Assembly: GCF_024331145.1 (NCBI RefSeq) | Contig: NZ_JANDJO010000002.1 | Span: 186,001 to 250,000, forward strand | Reading direction: 5' to 3' | Source of the DNA: Shimia sp. CNT1-13L.2 | GTDB taxonomy: Bacteria; Pseudomonadota; Alphaproteobacteria; Rhodobacterales; Rhodobacteraceae | Length of the DNA stretch: 64,000 nucleotides | Part shown: positions 35,848 to 44,611 of the stretch, one piece after another | Layout: each line of letters starts with the position of its first letter | How positions within the stretch are numbered: position 1 is the stretch's first letter | Translations under genes and position numbers: made by a program | Notes under the pieces: model-generated | Told to the model about the DNA's origin: nothing | What the model saw: the letters and a program-made list of their open reading frames with translations, nothing else | The model's database searches: none

Positions 35848-37218
35848 TTATTCGGCCGCGGTCTCACCGCTTTCCGAAGCGCCGTTCGATGCGAAGAACG
35901 CCTTGGTCAGCTTGAAGACAACCGGGCTCAGAAGCGCGAGGGCGATCAGGTTCGGGATGGCCATCATGGCGTTCAGCGTATCTGCCAGCAGCCAGATGAA
36001 GCCGAGGTCCGCAGTTGCGCCGAAGTAGATCATCACGATCCAAGCGATGCGGTAGACCATGAGAATCTTGTGCCCCATCAGGAAGCCCACGCATTTCTCG
36101 CCGTAGAACGACCAGCCAAGGATGGTAGTGAAGGCAAAGATCGACAGCGCGATGGCAATCAGGTAGCCGCCGATGCCGGGCAGGGTGGTCTCGAATGCCA
36201 GCGAGGTCAGAGCCGCGCCGCTTTCACCCGAGGTCCATGCACCCGAGGCGATGATCGCCAGACCGGTGATCGAGCAGACGATGATGGTGTCGATGAACGT
36301 CCCCAACATCGCGATCAGGCCCTGGTTGACCGGACCTTTGGTCGAAGCTGCCGCGTGTGCGATCGGGGCCGAGCCCAGACCGGCTTCGTTCGAGAAGACA
36401 CCGCGTGCCACACCAAAGCGGATCGCCATCCAGACCGCCGCACCGGCAAAGCCGCCTTCGGCAGCCGAAGGGGTGAAGGCGTGGGTGAACACGAGGTTCA
36501 GCGCGTAACCGATGTTGCCGATGTTGATCAGCAGAACCAGCAGGCCGGCGACGATGTAGGCAACGGCCATGAACGGCACGAGCTTCCCGGCAACCGCACC
36601 GATGCGGGTGATGCCGCCAAGGATCACGGCTGCGGTCAGGATCATCAGGACAACGCCGGTGACCGAGGTGTTGAGGCCAAAGTTGGCTTCGAGAACCTGC
36701 GCCACACCGTTGGCCTGAACGCCATTGCCGATGCCGAAGGCCGCGATTGCGCCGAACAGGGCAAAAGCAACACCCAGCCAGGCCCACTTGGCGCCAAGAC
36801 CGTTCTTGATGTAGTACATCGGGCCACCGACGTAGTTGCCCAACTCGTCCTGCTCGCGGTACTTCACGGCGAGAACGGCTTCGGCGTACTTGGTTGCCAT
36901 GCCTACCAAGGCGGTCATCCACATCCAGAACAGGGCGCCTGGACCGCCCAAGAAGACAGCGGTGGCAACACCGGCAATGTTGCCGGTCCCGATGGTGGCC
37001 GAGAGCGAGGTCATCAGCGCGTTGAAGGGGCTGATCTGCCCTTCGCCCTGACCTTCACGGCCCTTGAACAGCAAGCTGAAGCCGGTGCCCAGCTTGAGGA
37101 TCGGCATGAACTTCAGGCCGACTTGCAGAAAGAAGCCGACGCCGAGGATGAGAACCAGCATCAGCGGCCCCCATACGACGCCATTGATGGCCCCTACGAT
37201 TGAATTCAACGCTTCCAT
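35848..37218 (-). CDS. Sodium:alanine/glycine symporter (AGCS family)
   Basis: Inner-membrane Na+-coupled importer of alanine and glycine, 456 residues with about ten hydrophobic helices. The family signatures TSLSATIGTGNIAGVATA (near residue 75) and the GGPGALFWMWMTALVGMATKY block that follows are intact. Start at ATG 37218 is set by GGGAGGAATATCC. Located between lipA and usp in the glycine operon, 26 bp after lipA, which suggests that glycine is the physiological substrate. Confidence 0.92.
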   Translation of the reverse strand: MEALNSIVGAINGVVWGPLMLVLILGVGFFLQVGLKFMPILKLGTGFSLLFKGREGQGEGQISPFNALMTSLSATIGTGNIAGVATAVFLGGPGALFWMWMTALVGMATKYAEAVLAVKYREQDELGNYVGGPMYYIKNGLGAKWAWLGVAFALFGAIAAFGIGNGVQANGVAQVLEANFGLNTSVTGVVLMILTAAVILGGITRIGAVAGKLVPFMAVAYIVAGLLVLLINIGNIGYALNLVFTHAFTPSAAEGGFAGAAVWMAIRFGVARGVFSNEAGLGSAPIAHAAASTKGPVNQGLIAMLGTFIDTIIVCSITGLAIIASGAWTSGESGAALTSLAFETTLPGIGGYLIAIALSIFAFTTILGWSFYGEKCVGFLMGHKILMVYRIAWIVMIYFGATADLGFIWLLADTLNAMMAIPNLIALALLSPVVFKLTKAFFASNGASESGETAAE

Positions 37219-37244
37219 GGATATTCCTCCCAACTGCGTCTTGG

Positions 37245-38186
37245 TTATGCCCCTTTGGCCAATGCCTGCTGGCGGGCCTGTTTGAGGGCGGCAAAATCTT
37301 CATCCGCGTGGAACGATGAACGCGTCATCGGCGTGGCCGAGACGTGCAGAAAGCCCTTGGCACGGGCCAGTTGTTCCAGTCGGGCAAAGTCCTCCGGCGT
37401 CCAGAAACGGTCGACCGGGTGGTGTTTCGGGGTGGGTTGCAGGTATTGCCCCACGGTCAGGAAATCGACGTTCGCGGCGCGCAGGTCGTCCATCACCTGA
37501 CGCACTTCCTCCATCGTTTCCCCGAGGCCGACCATCAGGCCGGACTTGGTGAACAGCTCGGGGTTGGCGCGTTTGGCATCGTCCAGCAGGCGCAACGACT
37601 GATAATAGCGCGCGCCGGGGCGAACCGTCGGATAGAGGCGCGGCACGGTTTCAAGATTGTGGTTGAACACGTCAGGCGCGGCCTCGAACACCGCGTCTGC
37701 CGATGCGCCCTTGCCAAGAAAGTCCGGCGTCAGAACTTCGATGGTTGTGCCCGGGTTCTGGTGGCGCACGGCGCGGATGGTCTGGGCCATGTGATCGGCA
37801 CCACCGTCCGCCAGATCATCGCGGTCCACGCTGGTGATGACCACGTGGCGCAGGCCAAGCTTTTTGACGGCAGCAGCAACACGCCCCGGTTCGAAAACGT
37901 CAAGCGCGTCCGGCCGGCCGGTGGCCACATTGCAGAACGAACATCCACGGGTGCAGATTTCGCCCATGATCATCATCGTGGCGTGGCGCTTGGACCAGCA
38001 CTCGCCGATGTTGGGGCAGGCGGCCTCTTCGCAGACCGTCGCCAGCTCGTGATCCCGCATCAGGCGACGGGTCTCATAGTATTCGGCGCTCTCGATCTTT
38101 TTCTTGCGAATCCAGCGCGGTTTCCGGGCGATTGCCGTGTCGGCCTTGTGGGCTTTCTCGGGGTGGCGCAGACGAGGGACGTTCAT
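37245..38186 (-). CDS. lipA: Lipoyl synthase
   Basis: Radical-SAM enzyme inserting two sulfurs into octanoyl-GcvH or octanoyl-E2. Both cluster motifs are intact in the 313-residue protein: the auxiliary [12 protein letters not shown] (Cys52, 57, 63) and the SAM-binding CTRGCSFC (Cys78, 82, 85). The C-terminal RSSF ligand motif is also present. Start at ATG 38186, 13 bp after lpd. Its position in a glycine operon suggests it is needed to lipoylate GcvH when the cleavage system is induced; it may be an extra or the only lipA of the cell. Confidence 0.97.
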   Translation of the reverse strand: MNVPRLRHPEKAHKADTAIARKPRWIRKKKIESAEYYETRRLMRDHELATVCEEAACPNIGECWSKRHATMMIMGEICTRGCSFCNVATGRPDALDVFEPGRVAAAVKKLGLRHVVITSVDRDDLADGGADHMAQTIRAVRHQNPGTTIEVLTPDFLGKGASADAVFEAAPDVFNHNLETVPRLYPTVRPGARYYQSLRLLDDAKRANPELFTKSGLMVGLGETMEEVRQVMDDLRAANVDFLTVGQYLQPTPKHHPVDRFWTPEDFARLEQLARAKGFLHVSATPMTRSSFHADEDFAALKQARQQALAKGA

Positions 38187-38199
38187 CGCTTGGTCTCCC

Positions 38200-39582
38200 T
38201 TAGACGTGGATCGCGCGGCCAAGCGCATCAAGGCAGGCTTCCTTGACGGCTTCGGCCATCGACGGGTGGGCATGGCAGCTGTGGATGACGTCGGCCAGGG
38301 TCGCCCCCTTGGTCATTGCGAGAACCAGTTCCGCAATCAGGTCTCCGCCATGCGCACCGCAGATATGGGCGCCAAGGATCGTGCCTTCGGGCGTCGCCAG
38401 AACCTTGACCGCGCCATCGGTTTCCCCGCTGGACCGCGCCCGCGAGTTGGCCATGAAAACGAACTTGCCGCTGATGTAGTCGGTGCCGGCCTCTTTCAGG
38501 GCCTCTTCCGTCAGTCCAACCGAAGCCACTTCGGGATCGGTGTAGACCACGCCCGGAACCTTGCCGTAATCCACGTGAGCCAAGTGACCGGCCAGCATTT
38601 CGACGCAGGCAACGCCGTCTTCCTCGGCCTTGTGCGCGAGCATGGGGCCCGGAACACAATCGCCAATCGCATAGATGCCGGGAATGCTGGTCTGGAAGGT
38701 TTCGTCCACTTCGACAAACCCCCGGCCATTCACCGCGACACCAAGGTCTTCCAGCCCTAGGCCCCGTGTCACAGGGCGTCGGCCGATTGCGACCAGAACT
38801 TTGTCGGCCTCCAGCGTTTCCTGCGTGTCCTTGCCAACCCGATCCATGGTCAGGGTCAGGCCGCTGTCACCGGTTTCTACCGATGTCACCGCGCGTCCCA
38901 ATTGGAACTTCAGCCCACGTTTGGACAGGGCGCGCTGAGCCAGTTTGGCGATCTCACCGTCGATGCCCGGCAGGATGCGGTCGAGATACTCGACGACGGT
39001 GACCTTGGCGCCCAGACGCGCCCAGACCTGGCCAAGTTCAAGGCCGATCACACCGGCACCGATGACCACCAGACGCTCGGGCACCTCTTGCATGGCCAAT
39101 GCGCCGGTGCTGCTCAGGATGCTGTCTTCGTCAATCTCGATACCGGGCAAGGGGGTCGGCTCTGATCCGGTGGCGACAAGGATGTTCCTGGTCGTAAGGA
39201 CATCGCCGCCCACCTTGACCTTGCCCGCTTCCGGGATCGAGGCCCAGCCTTCGATGAGGTCGACATTGTTCTTCTTGAACAGGAAGGCGATGCCCTTGGT
39301 CAGGTCACCAACGATCTTGTCCTTGCGTGCCATCATGCCGGGGACGTCCAGGGACGCGCCTTCAACTGAAATGCCGTGACCTGCAAGGTGGCTCAGTTCT
39401 GCATATTTTCCGGATGAGGTCAGCAGCGCTTTCGAAGGGATGCAGCCGACGTTCAGGCAGGTGCCGCCGAGCGCACCGCGGCCTTCTACACAGGCCACTT
39501 TCATTCCCAGTTGCGCCGCGCGGATCGCTGCAACGTAACCGCCCGGTCCACCACCGATCACGACCAGATCATATTCGCCCAT
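38200..39582 (-). CDS. lpd: Dihydrolipoamide dehydrogenase (L protein/E3)
   Basis: Flavoprotein reoxidising dihydrolipoyl-GcvH with NAD+. The 460-residue enzyme has the FAD motif [20 protein letters not shown], the redox-active CLNVGC disulfide (Cys42, Cys47), a NAD-binding [13 protein letters not shown] near residue 180 and the C-terminal HAHPSMAEA catalytic His. Start at ATG 39582 follows GGAGGGGAAAATC; the frame is open further upstream but without support. It is the promoter-proximal gene of the eight-gene glycine operon, divergent from the XRE-cupin regulator. Confidence 0.96.
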   Translation of the reverse strand: MGEYDLVVIGGGPGGYVAAIRAAQLGMKVACVEGRGALGGTCLNVGCIPSKALLTSSGKYAELSHLAGHGISVEGASLDVPGMMARKDKIVGDLTKGIAFLFKKNNVDLIEGWASIPEAGKVKVGGDVLTTRNILVATGSEPTPLPGIEIDEDSILSSTGALAMQEVPERLVVIGAGVIGLELGQVWARLGAKVTVVEYLDRILPGIDGEIAKLAQRALSKRGLKFQLGRAVTSVETGDSGLTLTMDRVGKDTQETLEADKVLVAIGRRPVTRGLGLEDLGVAVNGRGFVEVDETFQTSIPGIYAIGDCVPGPMLAHKAEEDGVACVEMLAGHLAHVDYGKVPGVVYTDPEVASVGLTEEALKEAGTDYISGKFVFMANSRARSSGETDGAVKVLATPEGTILGAHICGAHGGDLIAELVLAMTKGATLADVIHSCHAHPSMAEAVKEACLDALGRAIHV

Positions 39583-39606
39583 GATTTTCCCCTCCTGGGC
39601 ATCCGT

Positions 39607-39667
39607 ATTCCGTATTGGGAATGTATGCCCTTGTATGCATCTCAATTCCCCTTTAGGAAACTTTTCC
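39607..39667. promoter_or_regulatory. Cluster of TTCC/GGAA inverted repeats in the lpd-regulator intergenic region
   Basis: Two copies of TTCC-N6-GGAA occur at 39608-39621 and 39646-39659. The first extends to ATTCC...GGAAT. Overlapping the second is GGAAA-CT-TTTCC (39656-39667). Between them TGTATGC is repeated directly. This lies in the 147 bp between two divergent genes and is a good candidate operator for the XRE-cupin regulator, controlling itself and the glycine operon. Confidence 0.45.
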
Positions 39668-39729
39668 ACTAATGGCAACAAAAATGGCCTCTGGTGAATT
39701 TTGACGGAGCGCGGGAAAGGAGATAAGTC

Positions 39730-40371
39730 TTGGTGGCGAATGGAGAATCCGAGTTCATGGAACCTGTCAGCTTTGAAGACGAAGGCCCTGCAATGGATGC
39801 CGCGGAGGCACCCGACGGTACTGTTTTGGGCAAAATGATTCGTGAGGCCCGTAAGGAAAAGGGCCTCACGCTCGAAGAAGCTGCCAAGGCCGCGGGTATT
39901 GGCCGGTCGACGCTTTCCAAGATCGAGAACAACCAGACCAAGCCCAGTTTCGAGATCATCCGCCGCCTGATGCAGACCCTTGAGTTGCAGACCCCGCAAC
40001 TGTTTGTGCAGTCCGGTCAGAGCGATATTTCTGGCCGTCGTGACTATACGCGTTCAGGCCTAGGTGAGCCGCAGGAAACGCCGACCTATTCTCACGAACT
40101 GCTGTGCACCGAACTCACAAGCAAAAGCATGCTACCCTACATCAGCACGATCAAAGCGCGTGATGTTTCCGAGTTCGAAAACTGGGTGCGCCACCAGGGC
40201 GAAGAGTTCATGTTCGTGCTCAGCGGTGAACTCACCCTCTACACCGAACACTATCGCCCCCTGCACATGAAAGCAGGGGACTCGGTCTACTATGACAGCG
40301 GTATGGGCCACGGCTGTGTGTCCACCAGCGAAGAAGATGCCCGCGTCTTGTGGGTCTCTCTGGAACGGTAA
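39730..40371 (+). CDS. XRE-family regulator with C-terminal cupin domain
   Basis: A 213-residue two-domain regulator. The helix-turn-helix is at about residues 33-90 (GLTLEEAAKAAGIGRSTLSKIENNQTKPS). The cupin sensor covers about 130-210 (EEFMFVLSGELTLYTEHYRPLHMKAGDSVYYDSGMGHG). Start is TTG 39730 or the adjacent GTG 39733; both follow AAAGGAGATAAG. Divergent from the glycine operon, whose shared region carries TTCC-N6-GGAA repeats, so glycine, a related amino acid or a C1 metabolite could be its ligand. The target is inferred from position. Confidence 0.85.
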   Translation: MVANGESEFMEPVSFEDEGPAMDAAEAPDGTVLGKMIREARKEKGLTLEEAAKAAGIGRSTLSKIENNQTKPSFEIIRRLMQTLELQTPQLFVQSGQSDISGRRDYTRSGLGEPQETPTYSHELLCTELTSKSMLPYISTIKARDVSEFENWVRHQGEEFMFVLSGELTLYTEHYRPLHMKAGDSVYYDSGMGHGCVSTSEEDARVLWVSLER

Positions 40372-40385
40372 GGCCGTAACCAGTC

Positions 40386-41306
40386 TCAGAACAGTTGATT
40401 GATTTCTTCCAGCTCCGCGCAGAGCTGTCCTGCGAACTCGGTGGCCAGCACCGAGGGCGGGCGGTGCGCGGGCTGTAGCACCGAAACTTCCAGCACCACG
40501 CGCGGGCGAAACGGGCGAAAGACAATCGGGTGAGGCGTCGGGCTGGTCTTGAGATACCCGGCTGCCGTAATCGGGTCACACACGCAATAGCACAGTTCCT
40601 GCTCGACCAGCGTCAGGGCCGGATGAAACGTTCTCAACTCAAACCGATGCTCGAACGTGGCTTTCTGGGAGGCAAAGGCAGCCTTTGTGGCGATCAGGTT
40701 CGGGTGCCCTTCCTGAAGGGCGGCCATCGGCCTGCCGGAAAGGTGCCTCGGCTCGATTGCCTCCAAGTCGGCCAGCGCGTCGCCCTGTGGAACGGCACAC
40801 ACGCAATCCAGTTCAAAGTTGTCGGCCTTCAGGGCCGAAGAGGGCGAAGGCGTTTCGGCAAGACCAATGTCATATTGCTGCGACAGGACCCATTCCTCGA
40901 TCACCGGTGAGGCCCGCATCATGAGAGAGGCCTTCACATCCGGTTTGTCCTTCAGAAATTCGCCCAGCAACCTTGGCATCATCATGGTGGCCGCCGCGGG
41001 CATGCAGGCGACGTTCAGCCGCCCCTTTTCCAGCGCGCCGATCTCTTTCATTGTCCGGGTCGACAGCGACAGCCGGTCAAGGATCGCTTCCGCCTCTTCC
41101 ACGAAGAACTTTGCCTCGGGCGTTGGTTCCAACTTGCCGCGCTGTCGTCGGAACAACGGCAGTTCCAATTCCGCTTCGAGGTTCGCAATCAGCGCGCTGA
41201 CAGCAGGCTGCGTGCGCCCGAGGATTCGTGCCGCATCCGAGACGGAACCCGCCCGCATAACCTCTCGAAAGGCCTGAAGCTGTCGAATGCTGACGTTTTG
41301 AACCAT
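40386..41306 (-). CDS. LysR-family transcriptional regulator
   Basis: A 306-residue LysR protein. The winged helix-turn-helix occupies residues 1-65 (IRQLQAFREVMRAGSVSDAARILGRTQPAVSALIANLEAE), followed by a periplasmic-binding-like effector domain. I use ATG 41306; a GTG three codons upstream is possible. It is divergent from the TRAP/oxidase operon (139 bp between starts), the usual arrangement for a LysR activator of that operon. The ligand is expected to be the transported compound or its oxidation product. Confidence 0.88.
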   Translation of the reverse strand: MVQNVSIRQLQAFREVMRAGSVSDAARILGRTQPAVSALIANLEAELELPLFRRQRGKLEPTPEAKFFVEEAEAILDRLSLSTRTMKEIGALEKGRLNVACMPAAATMMMPRLLGEFLKDKPDVKASLMMRASPVIEEWVLSQQYDIGLAETPSPSSALKADNFELDCVCAVPQGDALADLEAIEPRHLSGRPMAALQEGHPNLIATKAAFASQKATFEHRFELRTFHPALTLVEQELCYCVCDPITAAGYLKTSPTPHPIVFRPFRPRVVLEVSVLQPAHRPPSVLATEFAGQLCAELEEINQLF

Positions 41307-41445
41307 TGGAAACACTCACGTTTTTTCACACCTATAAAGCAACTCTATTCAAGTATCAATTTAATCGTTTTGACTTAATGAGGTGCGTTTGCATGCTTTT
41401 CCGAAAGCTTTTGGCACCGGCATGGGCCGGTCCACGGAGGAGAAA

Positions 41446-41913
41446 ATGGAACGCTTTGCCAGCATCACGCTGACCATTCTGATCTGCCTGGTTGCGCTGG
41501 GTCAGTTCGTGCAGGTGATCACCCGCTACGTGCTGGAAATCCCGGTCATGGGCCTGGAAGAAAGCCTGCTCTACCCAACCATGTGGCTCTACATGCTTGG
41601 GGCGGTGAATGCCTCGCGGGAAAACACCCACATCCGCGCCAATGTACTCGAGATCTTTCTCAGCACCGAGCGGCAACATCAGGTCCTTGCCATCATCGGT
41701 GAAGTGATCAGCCTTGCCGTCGGTATCTGGCTCACGACCTGGGCGTGGGACTTTACCCAGTACTCACTGCGTGTGTGGCGTGAAAGCCCGACCCTCTACC
41801 TCCCCACCTTCTATCTCGATGTGGCCCTGACCGTTGGGCTGGTCCTGATGATGATCTTTACCGCGTGGCACCTTCTCGGGCACCTGCGCGCCGTTTTTGC
41901 CAAGGAGTCCTGA
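41446..41913 (+). CDS. TRAP transporter small permease (DctQ type)
   Basis: A 155-residue inner-membrane protein with four hydrophobic helices (about residues 5-25, 45-62, 85-105, 125-145), the size and topology of DctQ subunits. Start at ATG 41446 after CGGAGGAGAAA. The large permease follows after 1 bp and the binding protein comes third. Together these form a complete sodium-driven importer for an organic acid or zwitterion. Confidence 0.9.
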   Translation: MERFASITLTILICLVALGQFVQVITRYVLEIPVMGLEESLLYPTMWLYMLGAVNASRENTHIRANVLEIFLSTERQHQVLAIIGEVISLAVGIWLTTWAWDFTQYSLRVWRESPTLYLPTFYLDVALTVGLVLMMIFTAWHLLGHLRAVFAKES

Positions 41914-41914
41914 G

Positions 41915-43213
41915 ATGGTTGAGATTGCGCTTCTCGCGGTACTGGTTCTTGTCGTCCTGCTGACGCTTGGTGTGCCATTGCCCTACTGTTTCGGGGCCGG
42001 TCTGATGGTGATGTATTTCATCGGCGACGTGGTCATGAAGGGCAACATGCTCTGGGGCTTTCAGCAACTCGGCAACCCGGTGCTGCTCGCTATCCCGCTC
42101 TTCGTTCTGGCGGGGACCATCATGTCGGTCTCGGGCATTGCGGCTTCGCTGTTGAACTTCGTCAATATCTTCATTGGCCACCTGCGCGGCGGATTGGGTG
42201 TCGTAGCAACCGTGTCCTGCGCGCTGATCGGTGCGATTTCGGGCTCGGGCCTGACCGGTGTGGCTGCCATCGGCCCGCTGTTGATCCCCGAGATGGAGAA
42301 ACAGGGCTACCCGCGTGAATACGCAACGGCACTGATTGCCAATGCCTCCCTGCTTGGTCTGCTGATCCCGCCGTCGGTCACCATGATCGTCTACGGGTGG
42401 GTCACCGATACCTCAATTCTTGCCTGCTTCCTCGCGACGCTTGGTCCCGGCCTCCTGATCATGACCAGCTTTTCGGTTGTGAACATCCGCATGGCGCGCA
42501 AGTTCCCGCTGCAACTGAACGAACCCCTCAAGGGGCGGGCATTTGTGGCCGAAGCCACCGGTCGCGGCCTCAAGGCAACCCCGGCGCTGCTGATGCCGGT
42601 GATCATCCTCGGCGGCATCTACGGTGGCATCATGACCCCAACCGAGGCAGCGGCCGTTGCTGTTATCTATGCTGTGCCGGTGGGGTTCCTGATCTACCGC
42701 GGCCTGTCACTCAAGACGTTCCTCGGGGCGGGGCGCGAGGCAGCAACATCTGTTGGCGCGATCATGCTGATGATCCTGTTCTCGATGATCCTGAGCCAGA
42801 TGTTCGTTCTTGAAAGCGTGCCGCAAGCCCTGGTCCAGGCGATCTTCTCGATCACCGAGAACAAGACGATCCTGCTGATCCTGATCAACATCCTGCTGTT
42901 CCTTGTGGGCATGGTGGTCAACGACGTGACGGCCATCATCCTGATTGCCCCGCTGCTGTTGCCGCTGATGCAGGCGATCGGCGTGAGTCCGATCCAGTTC
43001 GCCGCGATCATGGGCGTCAACACCGCGATGGGCGGCGTGACACCGCCCTATGCTTCGATCCTTTACCTCGGTGCGCGGATCGGACGTGTGCCTGTGACCA
43101 AGGTGATCCGTCCCGCAATGACGCTGATCCTTCTGGGCTACCTGCCGGTGGTGTTCCTCACCAGCTTCTGGCCCGACCTCTCGCTCTGGCTGCCGCGTGT
43201 CTTCGGCTACTGA
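41915..43213 (+). CDS. TRAP transporter large permease (DctM type)
   Basis: The 432-residue transport subunit, with about twelve hydrophobic helices. Conserved DctM features include GSGLTGVAAIGPLLIPEMEKQGYPREYATAL and the GGVTPPYASILYLGARI segment near residue 370. Start at ATG 41915, one base after the dctQ stop, with AAGGAG inside the end of that gene. It works with the adjacent small subunit and binding protein. Confidence 0.94.
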   Translation: MVEIALLAVLVLVVLLTLGVPLPYCFGAGLMVMYFIGDVVMKGNMLWGFQQLGNPVLLAIPLFVLAGTIMSVSGIAASLLNFVNIFIGHLRGGLGVVATVSCALIGAISGSGLTGVAAIGPLLIPEMEKQGYPREYATALIANASLLGLLIPPSVTMIVYGWVTDTSILACFLATLGPGLLIMTSFSVVNIRMARKFPLQLNEPLKGRAFVAEATGRGLKATPALLMPVIILGGIYGGIMTPTEAAAVAVIYAVPVGFLIYRGLSLKTFLGAGREAATSVGAIMLMILFSMILSQMFVLESVPQALVQAIFSITENKTILLILINILLFLVGMVVNDVTAIILIAPLLLPLMQAIGVSPIQFAAIMGVNTAMGGVTPPYASILYLGARIGRVPVTKVIRPAMTLILLGYLPVVFLTSFWPDLSLWLPRVFGY

Positions 43214-43256
43214 GCTCACTTTCCCAAGACTTCATCACTCACGGAGGAGACCTACC

Positions 43257-44249
43257 ATGATGAACTTCCTTAAATCGACCTGCCTTGCTGCGGCTGTTCT
43301 GGCGACGGCTGGTGTGGCAGCGGCGGATACGCTGAAACTCAGCCACATCCGACCGCAGGGCGCGACCATCGACAACGAACTGCGCGCCTTTGCAGAGGGT
43401 CTGTCGGCATCAACCAACGGGTCGCTTGAACTCAACCTGTTCCCGGCCTCTGCCCTAGGCGACTACACCTCGGTTCAGGAGCGTATCTCGGTTGGCGCCA
43501 TCGACATGGCGGTTCAACCGGCAGCAACCGCCGTTGACCGCCGCATGCAGATTTCGGCCTTCCCCTATGTCGCGTCGAACTGGGCCGAAGCCAAAAAGAT
43601 CTACGGCCCCGGTGGTGCGATCTACGAAGCAATGAAAGGTCTGTATGCCAAGCAGGATATCACCATGCTGGCCGCGTATCCGGTGTATTTCGGCGGCATC
43701 GCGCTGAACACCGACGCCGTGAACCCCGGTGATCCGACCGCAGCCAAGGGCATCAAGGTCCGCGTGCCGGGTATCAAGAGCTTCCAGCTGACCGCTGATG
43801 CACTGGGTTACATTTCCTCGCCCATCCCCTTCTCGGAAGCCTTCACCGCGGTTCAGACCGGTGTTGTTGACGGCGTTGTCGGTTCGGGTGCCGAAGGCTA
43901 CTACGCTTCGTTCCGCGATGTGACTACCACCTATGTGCCCGTGAACACCCACTTCGAAGTTTGGTACATGATCATCAACTCCGGTGCCCTTGCAGACCTG
44001 TCCGACGCCGACCGCGCTGCGCTTGAGCAGGCCGCTGTCGATTTCGAAGCCAAGCGTTGGGAAACCGCCGAGGCAGACCAGGGCGCCTTCGAACAGAAAC
44101 TCGTCGACAATGGTGCCTCGATTGTATCACTGAGCGACGCGGAACTGGCCAAGACCGCCGAGCACGTACGTGCGCAGGTATGGCCGCAGGTTCTGGCAGA
44201 CGTTGGTCAGGACTGGGGCCAGTCGATCCTCGACAAGATCGCCGAGTAA
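43257..44249 (+). CDS. TRAP transporter solute-binding protein (DctP family)
   Basis: Periplasmic receptor of 330 residues. The signal peptide MMNFLKSTCLAAAVLATAGVAAA is probably cleaved before DTLK. The substrate-binding arginine usual in DctP proteins fits KGIKVRVPG around residue 165. Start at ATG 43257 follows ACGGAGGAGACC. The next genes encode a three-part oxidase acting on amines or imino acids, so the ligand is probably an amino acid, betaine or opine. A GC-rich stem follows its stop codon. Confidence 0.9.
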   Translation: MMNFLKSTCLAAAVLATAGVAAADTLKLSHIRPQGATIDNELRAFAEGLSASTNGSLELNLFPASALGDYTSVQERISVGAIDMAVQPAATAVDRRMQISAFPYVASNWAEAKKIYGPGGAIYEAMKGLYAKQDITMLAAYPVYFGGIALNTDAVNPGDPTAAKGIKVRVPGIKSFQLTADALGYISSPIPFSEAFTAVQTGVVDGVVGSGAEGYYASFRDVTTTYVPVNTHFEVWYMIINSGALADLSDADRAALEQAAVDFEAKRWETAEADQGAFEQKLVDNGASIVSLSDAELAKTAEHVRAQVWPQVLADVGQDWGQSILDKIAE

Positions 44250-44258
44250 GCGCCAGAC

Positions 44259-44293
44259 GCGAAAGGGGGCCTTCCTCCCCGGTCCCCTTTCGC
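44259..44293 (+). terminator. GC-rich stem-loop after the TRAP binding-protein gene
   Basis: A perfect 10-bp inverted repeat GCGAAAGGGG / CCCCTTTCGC with a 15-base loop, nine bases after the stop codon. No T-tract follows. Such stems after binding-protein genes usually stabilise the upstream message or reduce read-through into the following oxidase genes. Confidence 0.5.
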
Positions 44294-44310
44294 CTTGCAG
44301 GAGTTGGGTC

Positions 44311-44610
44311 ATGTTCAGGTCACTTCGAACCGACAATCCGGAATTGGTCCGCGTGAGCGTCAATGGTCACGCCGTCGAGATCGCCAGCGGTCAATCCGTC
44401 TGGTCCGCGCTGGCCCTCTCCGGGCAGACCACGACCCGAAAGGCCGCCCTGTCCGGTGAGGACCGGAGCGCCTATTGCGCGATGGGCGTCTGCTTTGAAT
44501 GCATGGTCGAAATCGACGGTATCCCGAACCAGCAGGCCTGTCTGCGCCGCGTTGCAGACGGCATGACCATCGCAACCCAGACTATTACTGAGACCTCGGT
44601 GGCCAAATAA
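44311..44610 (+). CDS. Small [2Fe-2S] subunit of a three-component amine/opine oxidase (HcnA/OoxC-like)
   Basis: A 99-residue ferredoxin-fold protein. Cysteines 56, 61, 64 and 77 (CAMGVCFEC then ACL) form the C-x4-C-x2-C-xn-C pattern of plant-type [2Fe-2S] domains, as in HcnA of hydrogen cyanide synthase, the small subunit of opine oxidases, and the N-terminal part of sarcosine oxidase alpha. Start at ATG 44311, preceded by CAGGAG. It is followed after 1 bp by the FAD/BFD subunit and then the DAO-type subunit, so the three make one complex. Confidence 0.85.
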   Translation: MFRSLRTDNPELVRVSVNGHAVEIASGQSVWSALALSGQTTTRKAALSGEDRSAYCAMGVCFECMVEIDGIPNQQACLRRVADGMTIATQTITETSVAK

Positions 44611-44611
44611 C

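Noticed and set aside
41340-41400. A second CtrA-like site upstream of the first TRAP operon (TTAA...TTAA)
   Set aside because: The two half-sites are separated by 10 bases and not 7, so it does not fit the CtrA spacing.
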